Assembly: GCF_018916875.1 (NCBI RefSeq)
Contig: NZ_JAHLNO010000027.1
Location: 1 to 64,000, forward strand
Direction of reading: 5' to 3'
Length of the DNA: 64,000 bases
DNA from: Virgibacillus proomii
GTDB lineage: Bacteria; Bacillota; Bacilli; Bacillales; Amphibacillaceae
The notes beneath the pieces were generated by a model, which did no database searches, was not told the origin of the DNA, and saw only the letters and a list, made by a program, of their open reading frames with translations. How positions within the stretch are numbered: position 1 is the stretch's first letter; every line of letters begins with the position of its first letter. The position numbers were made by a program, and so were the translations under genes. Of this stretch, positions 8,525 to 18,499 are shown in pieces.

Positions 8525-8600
8525 TCAGAATAAAAAACAACCCTGTACGAACATACCATCGCAAAGGATTGTTTTTATCAAACTTTATTTCAAAGCTACA
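8525..8600 (-). repeat. Tn7-like right end R2 next to glmS
   Basis: Read from the glmS side it begins TGTAGCTTTGAAATAAAGTT at 8600, the inverted copy of the left end at 201. The inner part (AAAGGATTGTTTTTATCAAA at 8562-8581) is shared with R1. It ends 25 bp from the glmS stop codon. Confidence 0.75.
8527..8572 (-). terminator. terminator for glmS inside the transposon end
   Basis: On the minus strand AACAATCCT pairs with AGGGTTGTT across a loop of about 20 bases, followed by TTTTTTATT. It lies inside R2, so the transposon end supplies the likely glmS terminator. R1 has a stronger version of the same hairpin. Confidence 0.6.
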
Positions 8601-8625
8601 AATTATTTACTCAATAAAACATAAT

Positions 8626-10428
8626 CTACTCCACTGTCACACTCTTCGCCAAGTTACGTGGTTTATCCACATCACACCCGCGATGTAATGCAGCGTAATA
8701 TGCTAACAATTGTAGTGGTAGTACGCTAACAAGCGGAGTTAATAGTTCATGGACACGCGGAATTACAAATGCATCGGTATCTTGCTCTAAACCTTTCATA
8801 CTGATCACCATATCACTTGCTCCACGTGCAACTACTTCCTGTACATTACCGCGAATCGCGTAAGTTACATTTTCTTGAGTTACTAGTGCAATAACTGGTG
8901 TTCCTTCTTCAATTAAAGCGATGGTTCCATGCTTTAACTCACCACCTGCAAAGCCTTCTGCCTGGATGTAGGAGATCTCTTTTAATTTTAGTGCTCCTTC
9001 CATACATACATGATAATCTGTACTGCGCCCGATAAAGAAAGCATTACGAGTAGTATCTAAATATTTACGTGTTAATTCTTCAATTGTATCTTTTTGAGCA
9101 GTCAGAATTTCCATCGCATTAGCAACAATCGCAAGTTCTTGCATGGGATCAAAATCTATTGGAAGTCCCTTTGTTTTTGCTGTGTCTACGGCCAAAATAG
9201 CTAAGACAGCGATTTGTGCTGTATATGCTTTCGTAGAAGCAACTGCAATTTCCGGGCCTGCATATAAATTTAGCGTATAATCCGCTTCACGAGAAAGGGT
9301 TGATCCTGGTACATTCGTAATCGTTAATGCCGGATATCCCATTTCTTTAATCTTCACTAGAACGGCTCGACTATCTGCTGTCTCGCCACTTTGTGAGATG
9401 AAAATAAATAGCGGTTTATCTGATAACAATGGCATATTATACGAAAATTCACTGGCGATATGAACTTCTACTGGAATTTTAGCCAGCTTTTCAATAAATT
9501 GTTTTCCAACCAAGCCAGCATGATAACTGGTACCGGCTGCAATAATATAAATACGGTCACAAGCATTCATCGCTTCTCGTACATTTTTATCCAACTTTAG
9601 TTGATTGTCTTCGGTTTGATATTCATTAATAATTTTACGTATAACAAATGGTTGTTCATCGATCTCTTTTAACATGAAATGAGGATAGGTTCCTTTTTCA
9701 ATATCGCTAGCATCAATTTGTGCAATAAATGCTTCACGATTAATAATTTGTCCATTTAAATCCTGTACTTCAACATAATTACGATGGACAAGTACTATTT
9801 CCTGATCATGGATTTCTAAATACTGATTCGTTAATTTCAATGTTGACATGGCATCACTAGCTACAACATTAAATCCTTCTCCTAACCCAACTAATAATGG
9901 GCTTTTATTTTTAGCAACATAAAGGGTCTCCTGATCCTCATGATCAATCATCGCAATGGCATAAGAACCTTTTAATAACTTCATTGCTTTTCGAAATGCT
10001 TCCGCTGTATCATTTGTTATTAAAAACAGCTTTTCAATTAACTGAACAATAACTTCTGTATCTGTATCACTTACAAAATGAGTATCTCTTAAATACTCTG
10101 CTTTTAAGTCTTGATAATTTTCAATTACTCCATTATGAACAAGTGTAAATCTGCCAGACGCGCTTTGATGCGGATGTGCGTTTTCTTCACTTGGCACACC
10201 GTGTGTCGCCCAGCGGGTATGACCGATCCCCATTGTTACATGTATAGAGTTATCTACGCTTTCTCTTAGCGCTGCAATCCGACCCTTTACTTTAAACAGA
10301 TGAACTCCTTGATCATTTAAGGTTGCAATTCCCGCCGAATCATATCCTCGATATTCCAGTTTCTCGAGTCCGTTTAATAAAATTTCTTTCGTGTCATCCA
10401 GTCCAATATATCCTACAATTCCACACAT
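8626..10428 (-). CDS. glmS: glutamine--fructose-6-phosphate aminotransferase (isomerizing)
   Basis: GlmS makes glucosamine-6-phosphate from fructose-6-phosphate and glutamine, the first step of UDP-GlcNAc synthesis. The ATG at 10428 follows AGGAGGACACAAT and exposes the essential N-terminal Cys (MCGIVGYIG), giving the family length of 600 residues; a longer upstream frame is not coding. Residues 1-240 are the class II glutamine amidotransferase domain ([17 protein letters not shown]). Two SIS isomerase domains follow ([33 protein letters not shown]), and the C-terminus LAKSVTVE is the conserved end. A glmS ribozyme lies upstream. The 3' end is the attTn7 site used by the element on the left. 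Confidence 0.98.
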   Translation of the reverse strand: MCGIVGYIGLDDTKEILLNGLEKLEYRGYDSAGIATLNDQGVHLFKVKGRIAALRESVDNSIHVTMGIGHTRWATHGVPSEENAHPHQSASGRFTLVHNGVIENYQDLKAEYLRDTHFVSDTDTEVIVQLIEKLFLITNDTAEAFRKAMKLLKGSYAIAMIDHEDQETLYVAKNKSPLLVGLGEGFNVVASDAMSTLKLTNQYLEIHDQEIVLVHRNYVEVQDLNGQIINREAFIAQIDASDIEKGTYPHFMLKEIDEQPFVIRKIINEYQTEDNQLKLDKNVREAMNACDRIYIIAAGTSYHAGLVGKQFIEKLAKIPVEVHIASEFSYNMPLLSDKPLFIFISQSGETADSRAVLVKIKEMGYPALTITNVPGSTLSREADYTLNLYAGPEIAVASTKAYTAQIAVLAILAVDTAKTKGLPIDFDPMQELAIVANAMEILTAQKDTIEELTRKYLDTTRNAFFIGRSTDYHVCMEGALKLKEISYIQAEGFAGGELKHGTIALIEEGTPVIALVTQENVTYAIRGNVQEVVARGASDMVISMKGLEQDTDAFVIPRVHELLTPLVSVLPLQLLAYYAALHRGCDVDKPRNLAKSVTVE

Positions 10429-10539
10429 ATTGTGTCCTCCTTCAAAAAGGGACAGGACAAACGAACCTTCTCTTTCATCATACTGAATAGTGGGGCGTTG
10501 TTCTGCCCCTTTCTCGTGATTGTTTATCATCTTGCTTTT

Positions 10540-10690
10540 TTTCCTTTGTCCAACAAGTTGCCTCATTGTTTTAAGAAAAAGCTTAACGATTGAGATGAAC
10601 AATCGGGAGGCACCCGCCGAAAAACTCGATAACCTCCAACCTCGTCAACTATGCTTGTTAGCGACTATGCATAGTCCTGGCGCTTTAGAC
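10540..10690 (-). ncRNA. glmS ribozyme (riboswitch)
   Basis: Reading the minus strand from 10687, the sequence contains the cleavage-site core AAAGCGCCAGGAC, then AGTTGACGAGG, GGTTATCGAG, TTTTTCGGCGGGTGCCTCCCG. All the conserved blocks of the glmS ribozyme are present in the right order. Cleavage is expected just 5' of GCGCC, near 10684. The RNA self-cleaves with glucosamine-6-phosphate as cofactor and lowers glmS expression. The A/T-rich P3-P4 region and the 3' boundary are less certain. Confidence 0.93.
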
Positions 10691-10839
10691 TAAAAATCTC
10701 TTCTTCAGGCTCCTTTCTATTTTTGAATCATTCTACCTTCACATTTTAACCTTGATTTAGTTATTACGTCAATCATTTTTGTAGTGATTATTTATATTTT
10801 ATGATTGAAATTTATTTGCGTTCCTTCGAGAAATATAAA

Positions 10840-10998
10840 GAAAATCTTCAATCAGTGAGGATTTTCTTTTATCTCCCACTGATTGTTAAAATGTACAGAA
10901 TTGGGCATTTAAAACTTGCAGTTGGATCCTCTTATCCCCTAAGTTTCGTCCCGTAGCATAGAAGGGCAGGTCTTACTGCCAGTTACATATGGGATAAA
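10840..10998 (+). repeat. dispersed structured repeat A, variant A2, copy 2
   Basis: This variant has hairpin 1 CAATCAGTGAGG / TCCCACTGATTG and the second stem CTTGCAGTTGG / CTGCCAGTTA, ending TATGGGATAAA. The arms differ from the A1 copies on both sides, so pairing is kept. It lies upstream of the glmS leader. Confidence 0.75.
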
Positions 10999-11135
10999 GT
11001 AAAACTTCATTTCAGCAATGTTTTTCCTCAACCGCTACAAATGTTTAACAAATTAGGGATTAGATCCATCCCCCACTTTGACTCTCCGTATTCTCTTTCG
11101 CTCTTGACAGAGTACCTTAGATACAAAGTAAAAGA
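10996..11135 (+). repeat. degenerate repeat A
   Basis: It starts AAAGTAAAACTTCATTTCAG and contains CCCACTTTGACTCTCCGTAT, matching blocks of repeat A, but both stems are eroded and the GGGATAAA end is gone. It abuts copy 2 head to tail. Confidence 0.5.
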
Positions 11136-11163
11136 AAAAAAGCACCTGTAAATCGATACTTTT

Positions 11164-11709
11164 TCACAAAAATTTCTTATTTGTTTGATATAATCGCACA
11201 ACTGAATATATAGTGAGTAACCATAAAATAACACCAGTAACGGAGACAGCAAACCAAAATGACATTGGAGAAAAAGTGAGTGTATCACCATAAAAAAACA
11301 CCGTAATACTGATCAGAGTAAAAAATAGGATCGCAGTAAGAAATAGATAGATGAGCAAGCCTATATAATAGTACAGTAGCTTACGATTTCGTTTAATTAT
11401 TCCATCTCGAATTGGGAATGCTTTTAAATCTTCCGCGTGTCTTTTATTATAAAAAACACACCAGCTACCGTTACGGCAAACTGCCCTCCATCCATTATGT
11501 TGCAAGGTATTAGAAAACAGATGCTTCTTGGTTTTATCATAAGCGATATGATAGTGAATTACCTGAGAACCGTTCCCTTCTTGAAAGATAAATAGTCGCT
11601 TAAATGGTCTTATATCTTTCAAAAAATAGCCTTGCAATGCCATCGTTTGTAACCAGTTTTCTGTTTTCTTTGCATCATAACTCCAAAACGGCTTATAATA
11701 TTTTTTCAT
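11164..11709 (-). CDS. DUF2812 domain-containing membrane protein
   Basis: A start at ATG 11709 is chosen because AAGGAGG lies eight bases upstream; the frame extends further only by ORF chance. The 181-residue product begins MKKYYKPFWSYDAKKTENWL with LQTMALQGYFLKDI, the hallmark of DUF2812 proteins. It ends with two hydrophobic segments (about residues 117-140 and 152-175) and a basic tail. Members usually sit beside a PadR-type repressor; none is visible here, so the gene appears orphaned. Function is unknown. Confidence 0.8.
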   Translation of the reverse strand: MKKYYKPFWSYDAKKTENWLQTMALQGYFLKDIRPFKRLFIFQEGNGSQVIHYHIAYDKTKKHLFSNTLQHNGWRAVCRNGSWCVFYNKRHAEDLKAFPIRDGIIKRNRKLLYYYIGLLIYLFLTAILFFTLISITVFFYGDTLTFSPMSFWFAVSVTGVILWLLTIYSVVRLYQTNKKFL

Positions 11710-11733
11710 TCTTATGGCCTCCTTCCCCGCCAA

Positions 11734-12269
11734 TATTTATGAAGTTATTTTTTCCCCCTTTAATTAAACATATGCCCTTATTTATAAATTATGACGTTTA
11801 ATAAAAATCATGGATGATTGATATGTCAGAGCCTTTTCTTATATACAGTGTTAAACTTAAGAAGTTCTATCTTTAGATTCGTAGGTTTTGTACAGCTATA
11901 TCATCTATCATGCTACTCCCTTTATTACGTTTTACACATTTTAATTTACATATTAATTTTCCTTTGATAGATTTCTCTCCAACCTATATCTAACTCCTGC
12001 GTGAATTTTCCGTTCTTCGTTTGTGTAGCAATTTTTTTCATCCTTCTAATGTCCCCCAACTGAGATTTACCACTTTCTCCCGGAGATTTGCCACTGTCAA
12101 CCTTCAGATTCCGAGTCAGCCTAGGCACCCGTGTCTTAAACTAGCTACTATTGTTTTCGTAATTCGGGACTTGAACCCTGCAGAACGTATATATGCCTAG
12201 AACCAAAACAATAAGAATCATCTTCATTATTAGCATCTTCATGCTTCACAAATCAATTTATCTATATCC
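11734..12269. other. intergenic, no gene supported
   Basis: A 60-codon minus-strand frame exists at 11946-12128 but has no ribosome binding site and low-complexity repeats (SGKSPGESGKS). I see no RNA gene or repeat copy. Confidence 0.4.
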
Positions 12270-13739
12270 TTATATTCCATACCAATTCAAATGATCATCA
12301 CTTAAATCCATCCATACACTTTTTGTCTCTGTATACATATCCATAGCTTGAATGCCTAGCTCTCTTCCAAACCCACTTTGTTTTGTTCCACCAAATGGAG
12401 ATACACTATCAAGCATACTAAATGTGTTTACATATACAGTTCCTGCTTTAAGCCCCTTTATCATCCGATGTGCTCTCTTTACATTTTCCGTCCAAACTCC
12501 AGCAGCTAATCCATAAATTGTGTCATTGGCCTTTTCTAAAACATCTTGCTCATCTTTAAAACGGATAACTGATAAGACTGGACCAAAAATCTCTTCTTTT
12601 GCAATTGTCATATCTGTTGTAACATCTTCAAAAATAGTCGGTGTAAAAAAGTATCCATTATTGACAGGAGCACTTCTCTTTCCCCCAAGTGACAATGTTG
12701 CTCCCTCTTCTATACCAGATGCAACATATTTTTCAATACGTTCTAATTGTTGCAAAGATATTTGCGGTCCCATCTGTGTGCTTGGATCTAGTGGATCTCC
12801 CACTTTAATTGTTTTCACCTTGCGAGTGAATGCATCCATAAACGTATCATATATACTTTCTTGCACGAACATTCTTGATCCTGAAGCACAAACTTGCCCT
12901 TGACCAAAATAAATCCCGAACATAGATCCTTTAACAGCATTTTCTATATTAGCATCCTCAAAAATAATATTAGGAGATTTTCCTCCCAATTCTAGACTAA
13001 CTGGTTTCAAATTCTTACTTGCCGCCTGCATAATTAATTTTCCCGTATGTGTCGAACCTGTAAAAGCTATTTTATCAACATCGGATTGTGAAGAAAGTGC
13101 CCTCCCCGCCCCTTGTCCATATCCTGGAACAACATTAATTACTCCATCCGGTATTCCAGCCTCCTGAAAAACTTTTACTAATTCTAGTGTACTTATCGGA
13201 GTTTGCTCAGCGGGTTTAATCACAATTGTATTCCCTGCTGCTAAAGCTGGAGCCAGCTTCCACATCGTTAACATAAGAGGAAAGTTCCATGGAACAATAG
13301 CGCCAATCACCCCAAGCGGTTCTTTTAACGTGAAATTAAACCGATTATTTGGAGAAGCTAGCGTTTCCCCTTGAATCTTAGTCGCTAACCCAGCATAAAA
13401 TTCTAATACATCAATCATGGACGGAATTGCAATATGCATTGTTTCATTAATAGGAAGACCGTTTCCTCTGGATTCTACTTCGGCGAAAAATTCCGATTTA
13501 TTCCTCAACTCTTGTGCCACTTCAAATAATAATCTTCCCCTATCACTTGGAGACATATCTGCCCAAGGCCCAGATTCAAAAGCTTTTCTCGCCGCTTCAA
13601 CTGCTCGATCTATATCTTCTACTCCACCTTCTGGAATTGTAGCATTGACTTCCCCTGTTGCAGGATTGAATGCCTCAAATGTCTTCCCCGAAACAGCATC
13701 AACCCATTGACCATTAATAAACATTTGATAGGAACGCAT
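12270..13739 (-). CDS. aldehyde dehydrogenase family protein
   Basis: The 489-residue product is a full-length NAD(P)-dependent aldehyde dehydrogenase. Visible motifs are PWNFPLMLTMWKLAPALAAG around residue 150, the Rossmann FTGSTHTGK (227-235), the general base Glu250 in SLELGGKSPN and the nucleophile Cys284 in GQGQVCASGS. FNPATGE and the C-terminal PFGGTKQSGFGRE are also typical. It oxidises aldehydes to acids; the sequence resembles betaine, phenylacetaldehyde or general aliphatic aldehyde dehydrogenases, and I cannot choose between them. The ATG has GGGGGAG upstream. It is monocistronic, with a 200-bp AT-rich upstream region. Confidence 0.92.
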   Translation of the reverse strand: MRSYQMFINGQWVDAVSGKTFEAFNPATGEVNATIPEGGVEDIDRAVEAARKAFESGPWADMSPSDRGRLLFEVAQELRNKSEFFAEVESRGNGLPINETMHIAIPSMIDVLEFYAGLATKIQGETLASPNNRFNFTLKEPLGVIGAIVPWNFPLMLTMWKLAPALAAGNTIVIKPAEQTPISTLELVKVFQEAGIPDGVINVVPGYGQGAGRALSSQSDVDKIAFTGSTHTGKLIMQAASKNLKPVSLELGGKSPNIIFEDANIENAVKGSMFGIYFGQGQVCASGSRMFVQESIYDTFMDAFTRKVKTIKVGDPLDPSTQMGPQISLQQLERIEKYVASGIEEGATLSLGGKRSAPVNNGYFFTPTIFEDVTTDMTIAKEEIFGPVLSVIRFKDEQDVLEKANDTIYGLAAGVWTENVKRAHRMIKGLKAGTVYVNTFSMLDSVSPFGGTKQSGFGRELGIQAMDMYTETKSVWMDLSDDHLNWYGI

Positions 13740-13759
13740 AATGCTCTCCCCCCTTATAT

Positions 13760-14420
13760 TTTTACAGACATATAAATATTTAGTAATAAAGCATATCCTT
13801 CCGCCCCAAAAATGTCTATTGCCAAACTTATATTTTAGGTTTGCATGCTAATCATATATCATAAGTGCGCTTTTACCTTAAATATCCCATAAAACTTGAA
13901 ACAGTTATGTTGGGTGGAATACTTACTAACTGTGCACATGATCAGGCATAAGATGCCCCTCGCTGATCTCTACTGCCTTTATAATTTACATAACGTTCGT
14001 AGTATGTAAATAAATTAGATGGACCAACAAATATTCATTTTTCCGGCTGAGATTGGTGCTAAAAAGCAATCTTGTTTTATCTTTATTTACTGTAAAATTC
14101 GTAATAACAGATGTGTGAAAAAATTATTCTACAGTTGGCCTTGCAAATATAACCATAGATTCCCTCCTAATCGTCATATCAAAAAGAGCAAAAGGATTAA
14201 GCAGGTTTGCGTTATCCCTTTTTTTAGCGGTAGTTATCCCCGTGAAGTATACTAAAACAAAGCATTTCAGGCTGCTGTTTTTCCTAAAGTTTTAACACGA
14301 CCAAACATAAAGAATTATCGCAATATTGCTACACCTAATTATACCTTATTCATTTTTGTTTGAACAGCTTATAATTAAGCTAAATTTTATGGATAACAAC
14401 AAAACTAATAAACCTTCTTA
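13760..14420. other. intergenic, no gene supported
   Basis: About 660 bp without a credible gene. A 78-codon plus-strand frame at 14019-14255 has no ribosome binding site and no recognisable domain. I see no repeat A or B in this part. Confidence 0.4.
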
Positions 14421-14422
14421 CA

Positions 14423-14650
14423 TAAAGTGAAATTTCATCCGGTAGCGGCTTTCCTTCATTTATCTTCGAATGACAGAAGTAGATCAAAGGCTAAAATCTC
14501 GGGGGAAAACCTTTTACTGCGTGTGATGTGCCGCTGTCGAAGTTTTTCTTGCCCTTGGAAAAGAAGTACACTTTTGCTGCGCGCATGTTTATTCAAGAAG
14601 CTTTTTCTGCCCTGTCGCCCCGAACTATTCGGGCATTTGGAGCAGTTTCT
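14423..14650 (+). repeat. repeat A copy 3 with the R-type insert
   Basis: It starts CATAAAGTGAAATTTCATCC. Between the two hairpin regions lies about 130 bp of the insert seen amplified at 22541-22880 (TGCGTGTGATGTGCCGCTGT, then CTTGCCCTTGGAAAAGAAG, TTTATTCAAGAAGC). The CGGGCATTTGG box follows, but the terminal GGGATAAA is lost. Confidence 0.65.
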
Positions 14651-14710
14651 TTTGTCAAAAATAAAAGATGTTTAAATCGATAGAATTACGGATCCTTACA
14701 TCTTTGATCA

Positions 14711-14919
14711 AGCAAACATGCCTCTAAAACAGGGGTATGCCGACGTTGGATGGCAAGCCCGCTTTTAGTCGGCCTTCCTTTTATTCGAGCTGATGTTGAC
14801 TTATCGCAGAAAGAAGAGCGAAGTTTGCTACAGCTATAGCATATAAACTCTAGACGAGGCTACTTTCAAAAAGGATAGCCAACATGTAGAAACGGATATC
14901 GTTTTCTAGACAAAAAAGC
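14711..14919 (+). repeat. dispersed repeat B, copy 1
   Basis: Starts with AAACATGCCTCTAAAACAGG, continues CCCGCTTTTAGTCGGCCTTC, TGTTGACTTATCG, CTAGACGAGG and CATGTAGAAACGGATATCG. It matches the copies at 19487, 23151 and 41851 over about 200 bp. Confidence 0.75.
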
Positions 14920-14947
14920 ATCCTCCTAATTAATAGAAGGATGCTCA
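14917..14947 (-). terminator. glmM terminator
   Basis: On the minus strand GAGCATCCTTCTATTAATTA is followed by GGAGGATGC and TTTTTTG: a stem GCATCCT(t)C / G(g)AGGATGC with a T-run, directly after the glmM stop. Confidence 0.75.
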
Positions 14948-14962
14948 GTTAATATAAAATTT

Positions 14963-16306
14963 TTATTCCGCTCCAATTAATTTTTCTATCCGCTCTACAA
15001 TTTGATTTACATATTTATTGCACTCTTCTTTTGTTGGTGATTCAACCATCACACGAATTAACGGTTCCGTACCAGAAGGGCGAACTAATACACGACCTTG
15101 TGTGCCTAATTCTTGTTCTACTGCTTCGATTTCCTGTTTAATCTCAGGGTGGTGTAATACTTCCTCTTTATCCGTTACTTTTACGTTCTTAAGTACTTGG
15201 GGATAAACTTTCATTTCACTGGCTAATTCGGATAGAGGCTTACCCGTTTCCTTCATAACATTGACTAACTGTAATGCTGATAGCATCCCGTCACCAGTTG
15301 TATTGTAATCTAAAAATATAATATGGCCGGATTGCTCTCCACCTAAATTGTAGCCGCCCTTTCGCATTTCTTCCATAACATAGCGGTCTCCTACCGCTGT
15401 TTTATCGCTACGCATTCCATTTGCTTCTAATGCTTTATAAAAACCTATGTTACTCATTACCGTAGATACAACTGTATTGTGACGCAGAAGCCCTTTTTCA
15501 TTCATATACTTAGCACAGATGAACATGATCTGGTCACCGTCAACAATTTTCCCTTTTTCATCAACAGCTATTAAGCGATCTCCGTCACCATCAAAAGCTA
15601 AACCTACATCGGCTTCTTTTTCTTTGACAAACTCCTGCAACTTTTCTGGATGAGTTGATCCTACACCGTCATTAATGTTTAACCCATTTGGTGAAGAACC
15701 AATAGAGTAAATATCCGCCTCTAAATCAGCGAATAAATGAGTAGCCAAACTTGAGGTAGCACCGTGTGCACAATCAAAGGCAATCTTTAAACCAACAAAT
15801 TCATTATCAACTGTATCTTTAAGGAAAGATAAGTATTTTTGCCCTCCCTCAAAGTAATCATTTACAATCCCAATGTCTCCACCAATTGGTCTAGGTAAGT
15901 TATCTTTACCATCCATAAGAGCTTCAATTTCCTCTTCTTGATCATCCGTCAGCTTAAAACCATCAGGTCCAAAGAACTTAATACCATTATCCTCTACTGG
16001 ATTATGCGAAGCGGAGATCATTACACCAGCCTGCGAACTAGTTGCTTTTGTTAAATAGGCAACACCAGGTGTAGAGATGACTCCCAAACGCATTACCTCA
16101 GCACCAATTGACAGCAGGCCGGCAATTAATGCCCCTTCCAACATATAACCAGATACGCGTGTGTCACGACCAATAATGATTTTCGGACGTCCTGTTTCTT
16201 TCGTTAACACGTAGCCGCCAGCCCTTCCTAGCTTAAATGCCAACTCTGGTGTAAGGTCCTTATTTGCGACTCCTCGTACACCATCTGTTCCAAAATATTT
16301 TCCCAT
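14963..16306 (-). CDS. glmM: phosphoglucosamine mutase
   Basis: GlmM converts glucosamine-6-phosphate (the GlmS product) to glucosamine-1-phosphate for UDP-GlcNAc and peptidoglycan. ATG 16306 is chosen because AAAAGGAGAG lies nine bases before it and it gives the usual 447-residue protein beginning [12 protein letters not shown]. The phosphoserine loop ISASHNP places the catalytic serine at residue 100. The metal loop DGDGDRLI, the sugar loop GGEQSGHI and the phosphate-binding [12 protein letters not shown] are intact. It is the last gene of cdaA-cdaR-glmM, the conserved Firmicute order linking c-di-AMP synthesis to cell-wall precursors. Confidence 0.97.
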   Translation of the reverse strand: MGKYFGTDGVRGVANKDLTPELAFKLGRAGGYVLTKETGRPKIIIGRDTRVSGYMLEGALIAGLLSIGAEVMRLGVISTPGVAYLTKATSSQAGVMISASHNPVEDNGIKFFGPDGFKLTDDQEEEIEALMDGKDNLPRPIGGDIGIVNDYFEGGQKYLSFLKDTVDNEFVGLKIAFDCAHGATSSLATHLFADLEADIYSIGSSPNGLNINDGVGSTHPEKLQEFVKEKEADVGLAFDGDGDRLIAVDEKGKIVDGDQIMFICAKYMNEKGLLRHNTVVSTVMSNIGFYKALEANGMRSDKTAVGDRYVMEEMRKGGYNLGGEQSGHIIFLDYNTTGDGMLSALQLVNVMKETGKPLSELASEMKVYPQVLKNVKVTDKEEVLHHPEIKQEIEAVEQELGTQGRVLVRPSGTEPLIRVMVESPTKEECNKYVNQIVERIEKLIGAE

Positions 16307-16365
16307 GTAAAATTCTCTCCTTTTTATCCATTTCCACCGTTTCTCAAACAAACGTAACCAATATA

Positions 16366-17673
16366 TTAAGATTCATTAATTTCAATCGTAGCTTGTTTAA
16401 ATTCTGGTTTTACAGTTACTCCATCAGGCGCGTCCACAGAGATCGGCACGTCATGTGTGCCTGCTTTGAGTCCTGTCACATTGATAGATGCTTTGAAATC
16501 ATCTTTTTTTAACCCTGCGACAACTGACCTGTTTTCCGAAACAGTAATATTCATCCCCCCATTAGCTGGCTCCTTAAAAAAAGCTTCTAAACCATCACCT
16601 ATGCCTTCTATCTCGATTGGGATATTAGCTATTGTCCTTGTTTGCGTTGTTTCTTGGCTTGTTTCTTGACTTGGCTCTTGATTCGTTTCTTGGCTTGTTT
16701 GTCTAGGTTGTGCCAGTTCAACTGTAACTTCAACTTTTTTTCCTCCAGCGACACTTACACCTTCTGGTATGGCAAGATTTGTTTCAATGGTACCTGAATT
16801 GGTTATTTTGGATAAATCGATCGCTTCTGTTCTAATTTCTTTTAAATTTTGCAAAGCACTTTTACTTCCAAACACTTCCACTTCTTCTACATTAGCAGAA
16901 ATTGAGTTCAATTCAAACCCATCAGGAAGGTTTCCACTTGTTTCTACACTTACTGGAACCTTTTTACTAAAGTTACTGACATCTGCTGATATGACCACAT
17001 TTTCAGGCTTTACATTGACTCTTAATTCGTTTCCTTGACTATCATATACATTAACAGGAACTTCCCGATTATCAATTGGTGCATCCAGTCCACTAACATC
17101 AACATAAGCCTTTACAATTCCTATTTTATCAATCACACTCTTAGCACTTGTAATCGTCACAGTTTTTGGATGGACTTCATAATCTCCCAGTTCAAAGCCC
17201 TTAACCATTTGATCTTCATTTAAAAAGTCAACTGTAACATTAAATTCTTTTGTAGCTTTTTCTTCAATCACCACATCAATCCGCTTCGGTTCAATATAAG
17301 CATCTAACTTATTCGATAGATTGTGCTGCAGTTCTACGGTATGTTCTCCAGCACCTAAGTCTCTTAAATCAACAAACACTTCAAAATTCCGATTACGAAT
17401 AGTTGGTTTTAATATAGATGCAGAGCCTTCCAACGAGACAGATACGTATTCAGGTACACCGCTAACTACATATTTCTCATCATCAATTTTAATATTTACT
17501 GGAACGTCATCCAATGTTTCCAAATTTTGCGTTTCATCTTCAGAAGAAAATGTTGCATCATTGTTATCCGGTAATTTATCTGCTTGATCTACAGTTACGA
17601 AAACATAAAAGAAAACGGCAAAAGCTAAGGAAACGACACGGACAAACCATTTACTTCTAAACCAATTATCCAT
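16366..17673 (-). CDS. cdaR: YbbR-domain regulator of the diadenylate cyclase
   Basis: The 435-residue product has one N-terminal membrane anchor ([18 protein letters not shown], about residues 10-27). An extracellular part follows, built of YbbR repeats: four units with [20 protein letters not shown], then similar P-x-V strands ending in [16 protein letters not shown] Gln/Thr/Ser-rich linker ([19 protein letters not shown]) separates the last two units and is lower in complexity than the rest. CdaR modulates CdaA at the membrane. The start overlaps the end of cdaA by 8 bp and has GGAGGGG upstream, so the pair is translationally coupled. Confidence 0.93.
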   Translation of the reverse strand: MDNWFRSKWFVRVVSLAFAVFFYVFVTVDQADKLPDNNDATFSSEDETQNLETLDDVPVNIKIDDEKYVVSGVPEYVSVSLEGSASILKPTIRNRNFEVFVDLRDLGAGEHTVELQHNLSNKLDAYIEPKRIDVVIEEKATKEFNVTVDFLNEDQMVKGFELGDYEVHPKTVTITSAKSVIDKIGIVKAYVDVSGLDAPIDNREVPVNVYDSQGNELRVNVKPENVVISADVSNFSKKVPVSVETSGNLPDGFELNSISANVEEVEVFGSKSALQNLKEIRTEAIDLSKITNSGTIETNLAIPEGVSVAGGKKVEVTVELAQPRQTSQETNQEPSQETSQETTQTRTIANIPIEIEGIGDGLEAFFKEPANGGMNITVSENRSVVAGLKKDDFKASINVTGLKAGTHDVPISVDAPDGVTVKPEFKQATIEINES

Positions 17674-18487
17674 TTTTGTTTCCCCTCCATTTTTTTGACT
17701 TTTTATCAGGGGTCTTTATATTTATTAGTAAGTTAGTCCTTAATAAACTTCGCAGACTTTCCTGACTAAGATCTCTATGTAGCTCGCCGTTTTTCGTACA
17801 GGATATACCACCGGTTTCTTCAGATACAACAATGGTTAATGCATCCGTTACTTCACTTATGCCCATTGCGGCACGATGTCTCGTACCTAATTCTTTTGAA
17901 ATAAACGGGCTCTCAGATAATGGGAGATAGCATGCGGCAGCTATGATTGTATCCCCTTTTAAAATAACTGCACCATCATGTAACGGGGTATTCGGGGTAA
18001 ATATATTCGTTAGAAGCTGATGTGTGAGTTTACCGTTAATTGGGATACCCGTCTCTGCATAGTCACCAATTCCTGTTTCTCTTTCAATGGAAATAAGAGC
18101 ACCAATTCGTCGTTTAGCCATATAATTGCAGGACTTGATAATGGCATCAATATTTTCTTCAATTATTTCTTCTTCAGAACGCGAGCTGCGACCAAAAATA
18201 TTTCCTCGACCTAATTGTTCTAAAGCTCTCCGTAGCTCTGGTTGGAATAATATAATAATAACAATAAGTCCCCAGTCAATTGCTTGACTAGTAATCCATT
18301 GTACAGTTTGTAAATCTAATACGATACTTAACAGCCATACAGCTAGTACAACTGCTATCCCTTTTAGTAACTGGATAGCCTTTGTACCTCTTATCAGCAT
18401 GATTAATTTATATAAAACATACCAGACGAGAGCTATATCCACGCCTATCCTAAGGAGCTGTATTAAATCAAATCCCCCATCAAGCAT
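17666..18487 (-). CDS. cdaA: diadenylate cyclase CdaA (c-di-AMP synthase)
   Basis: The 273-residue membrane enzyme makes c-di-AMP from two ATP. Three hydrophobic segments occupy about residues 8-80 (VDIALVWYVLYKLIMLI; LKGIAVVLAVWLLSIV; AIDWGLIVIIILF). The DAC domain follows with both catalytic signatures, LHDGAVI (DGA) and LGTRHRAAMG (RHR). AAGGATG lies nine bases before the ATG. c-di-AMP controls potassium and osmolyte transport and is essential in many Firmicutes. It is first in the cdaA-cdaR-glmM operon. Confidence 0.96.
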   Translation of the reverse strand: MLDGGFDLIQLLRIGVDIALVWYVLYKLIMLIRGTKAIQLLKGIAVVLAVWLLSIVLDLQTVQWITSQAIDWGLIVIIILFQPELRRALEQLGRGNIFGRSSRSEEEIIEENIDAIIKSCNYMAKRRIGALISIERETGIGDYAETGIPINGKLTHQLLTNIFTPNTPLHDGAVILKGDTIIAAACYLPLSESPFISKELGTRHRAAMGISEVTDALTIVVSEETGGISCTKNGELHRDLSQESLRSLLRTNLLINIKTPDKKSKKWRGNKNG

Positions 18488-18499
18488 GATTACACATCC

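Larger units (their letters stand above)
942..8600 (+). mobile_element. Tn7-like element at attTn7 (L2-R2)
   Basis: The left end at 942 reads TGTAGCTTTAAAATAAAGTT. The right end finishes in ACA at 8598-8600 and, inverted, reads TGTAGCTTTGAAATAAAGTT. Exactly 25 bases separate 8600 from the glmS stop codon (8626-8628), matching the insertion distance known for Tn7 at attTn7. A TnsE-like gene is transcribed away from the right end, as in Tn7. No tnsA, tnsB, tnsC or tnsD is present: only about 125 bp separate the tnsE-like start from the right-end repeat. Cargo comprises broken aadK, a hypothetical gene, a LysR regulator, an ISL3-type transposase remnant, broken sigma and clpP genes and an epimerase. 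The element looks immobile unless helped in trans. Confidence 0.75.

Noticed and set aside
11946..12128. 60-codon minus-strand frame
   Set aside because: No Shine-Dalgarno, low-complexity internal repeat, no recognisable domain.
12520..13710. Plus-strand frames opposite the aldehyde dehydrogenase
   Set aside because: Antisense shadows of a strongly conserved enzyme gene.
14019..14255. 78-codon plus-strand frame
   Set aside because: No ribosome binding site and AT-rich chance composition; not similar to any family I know.
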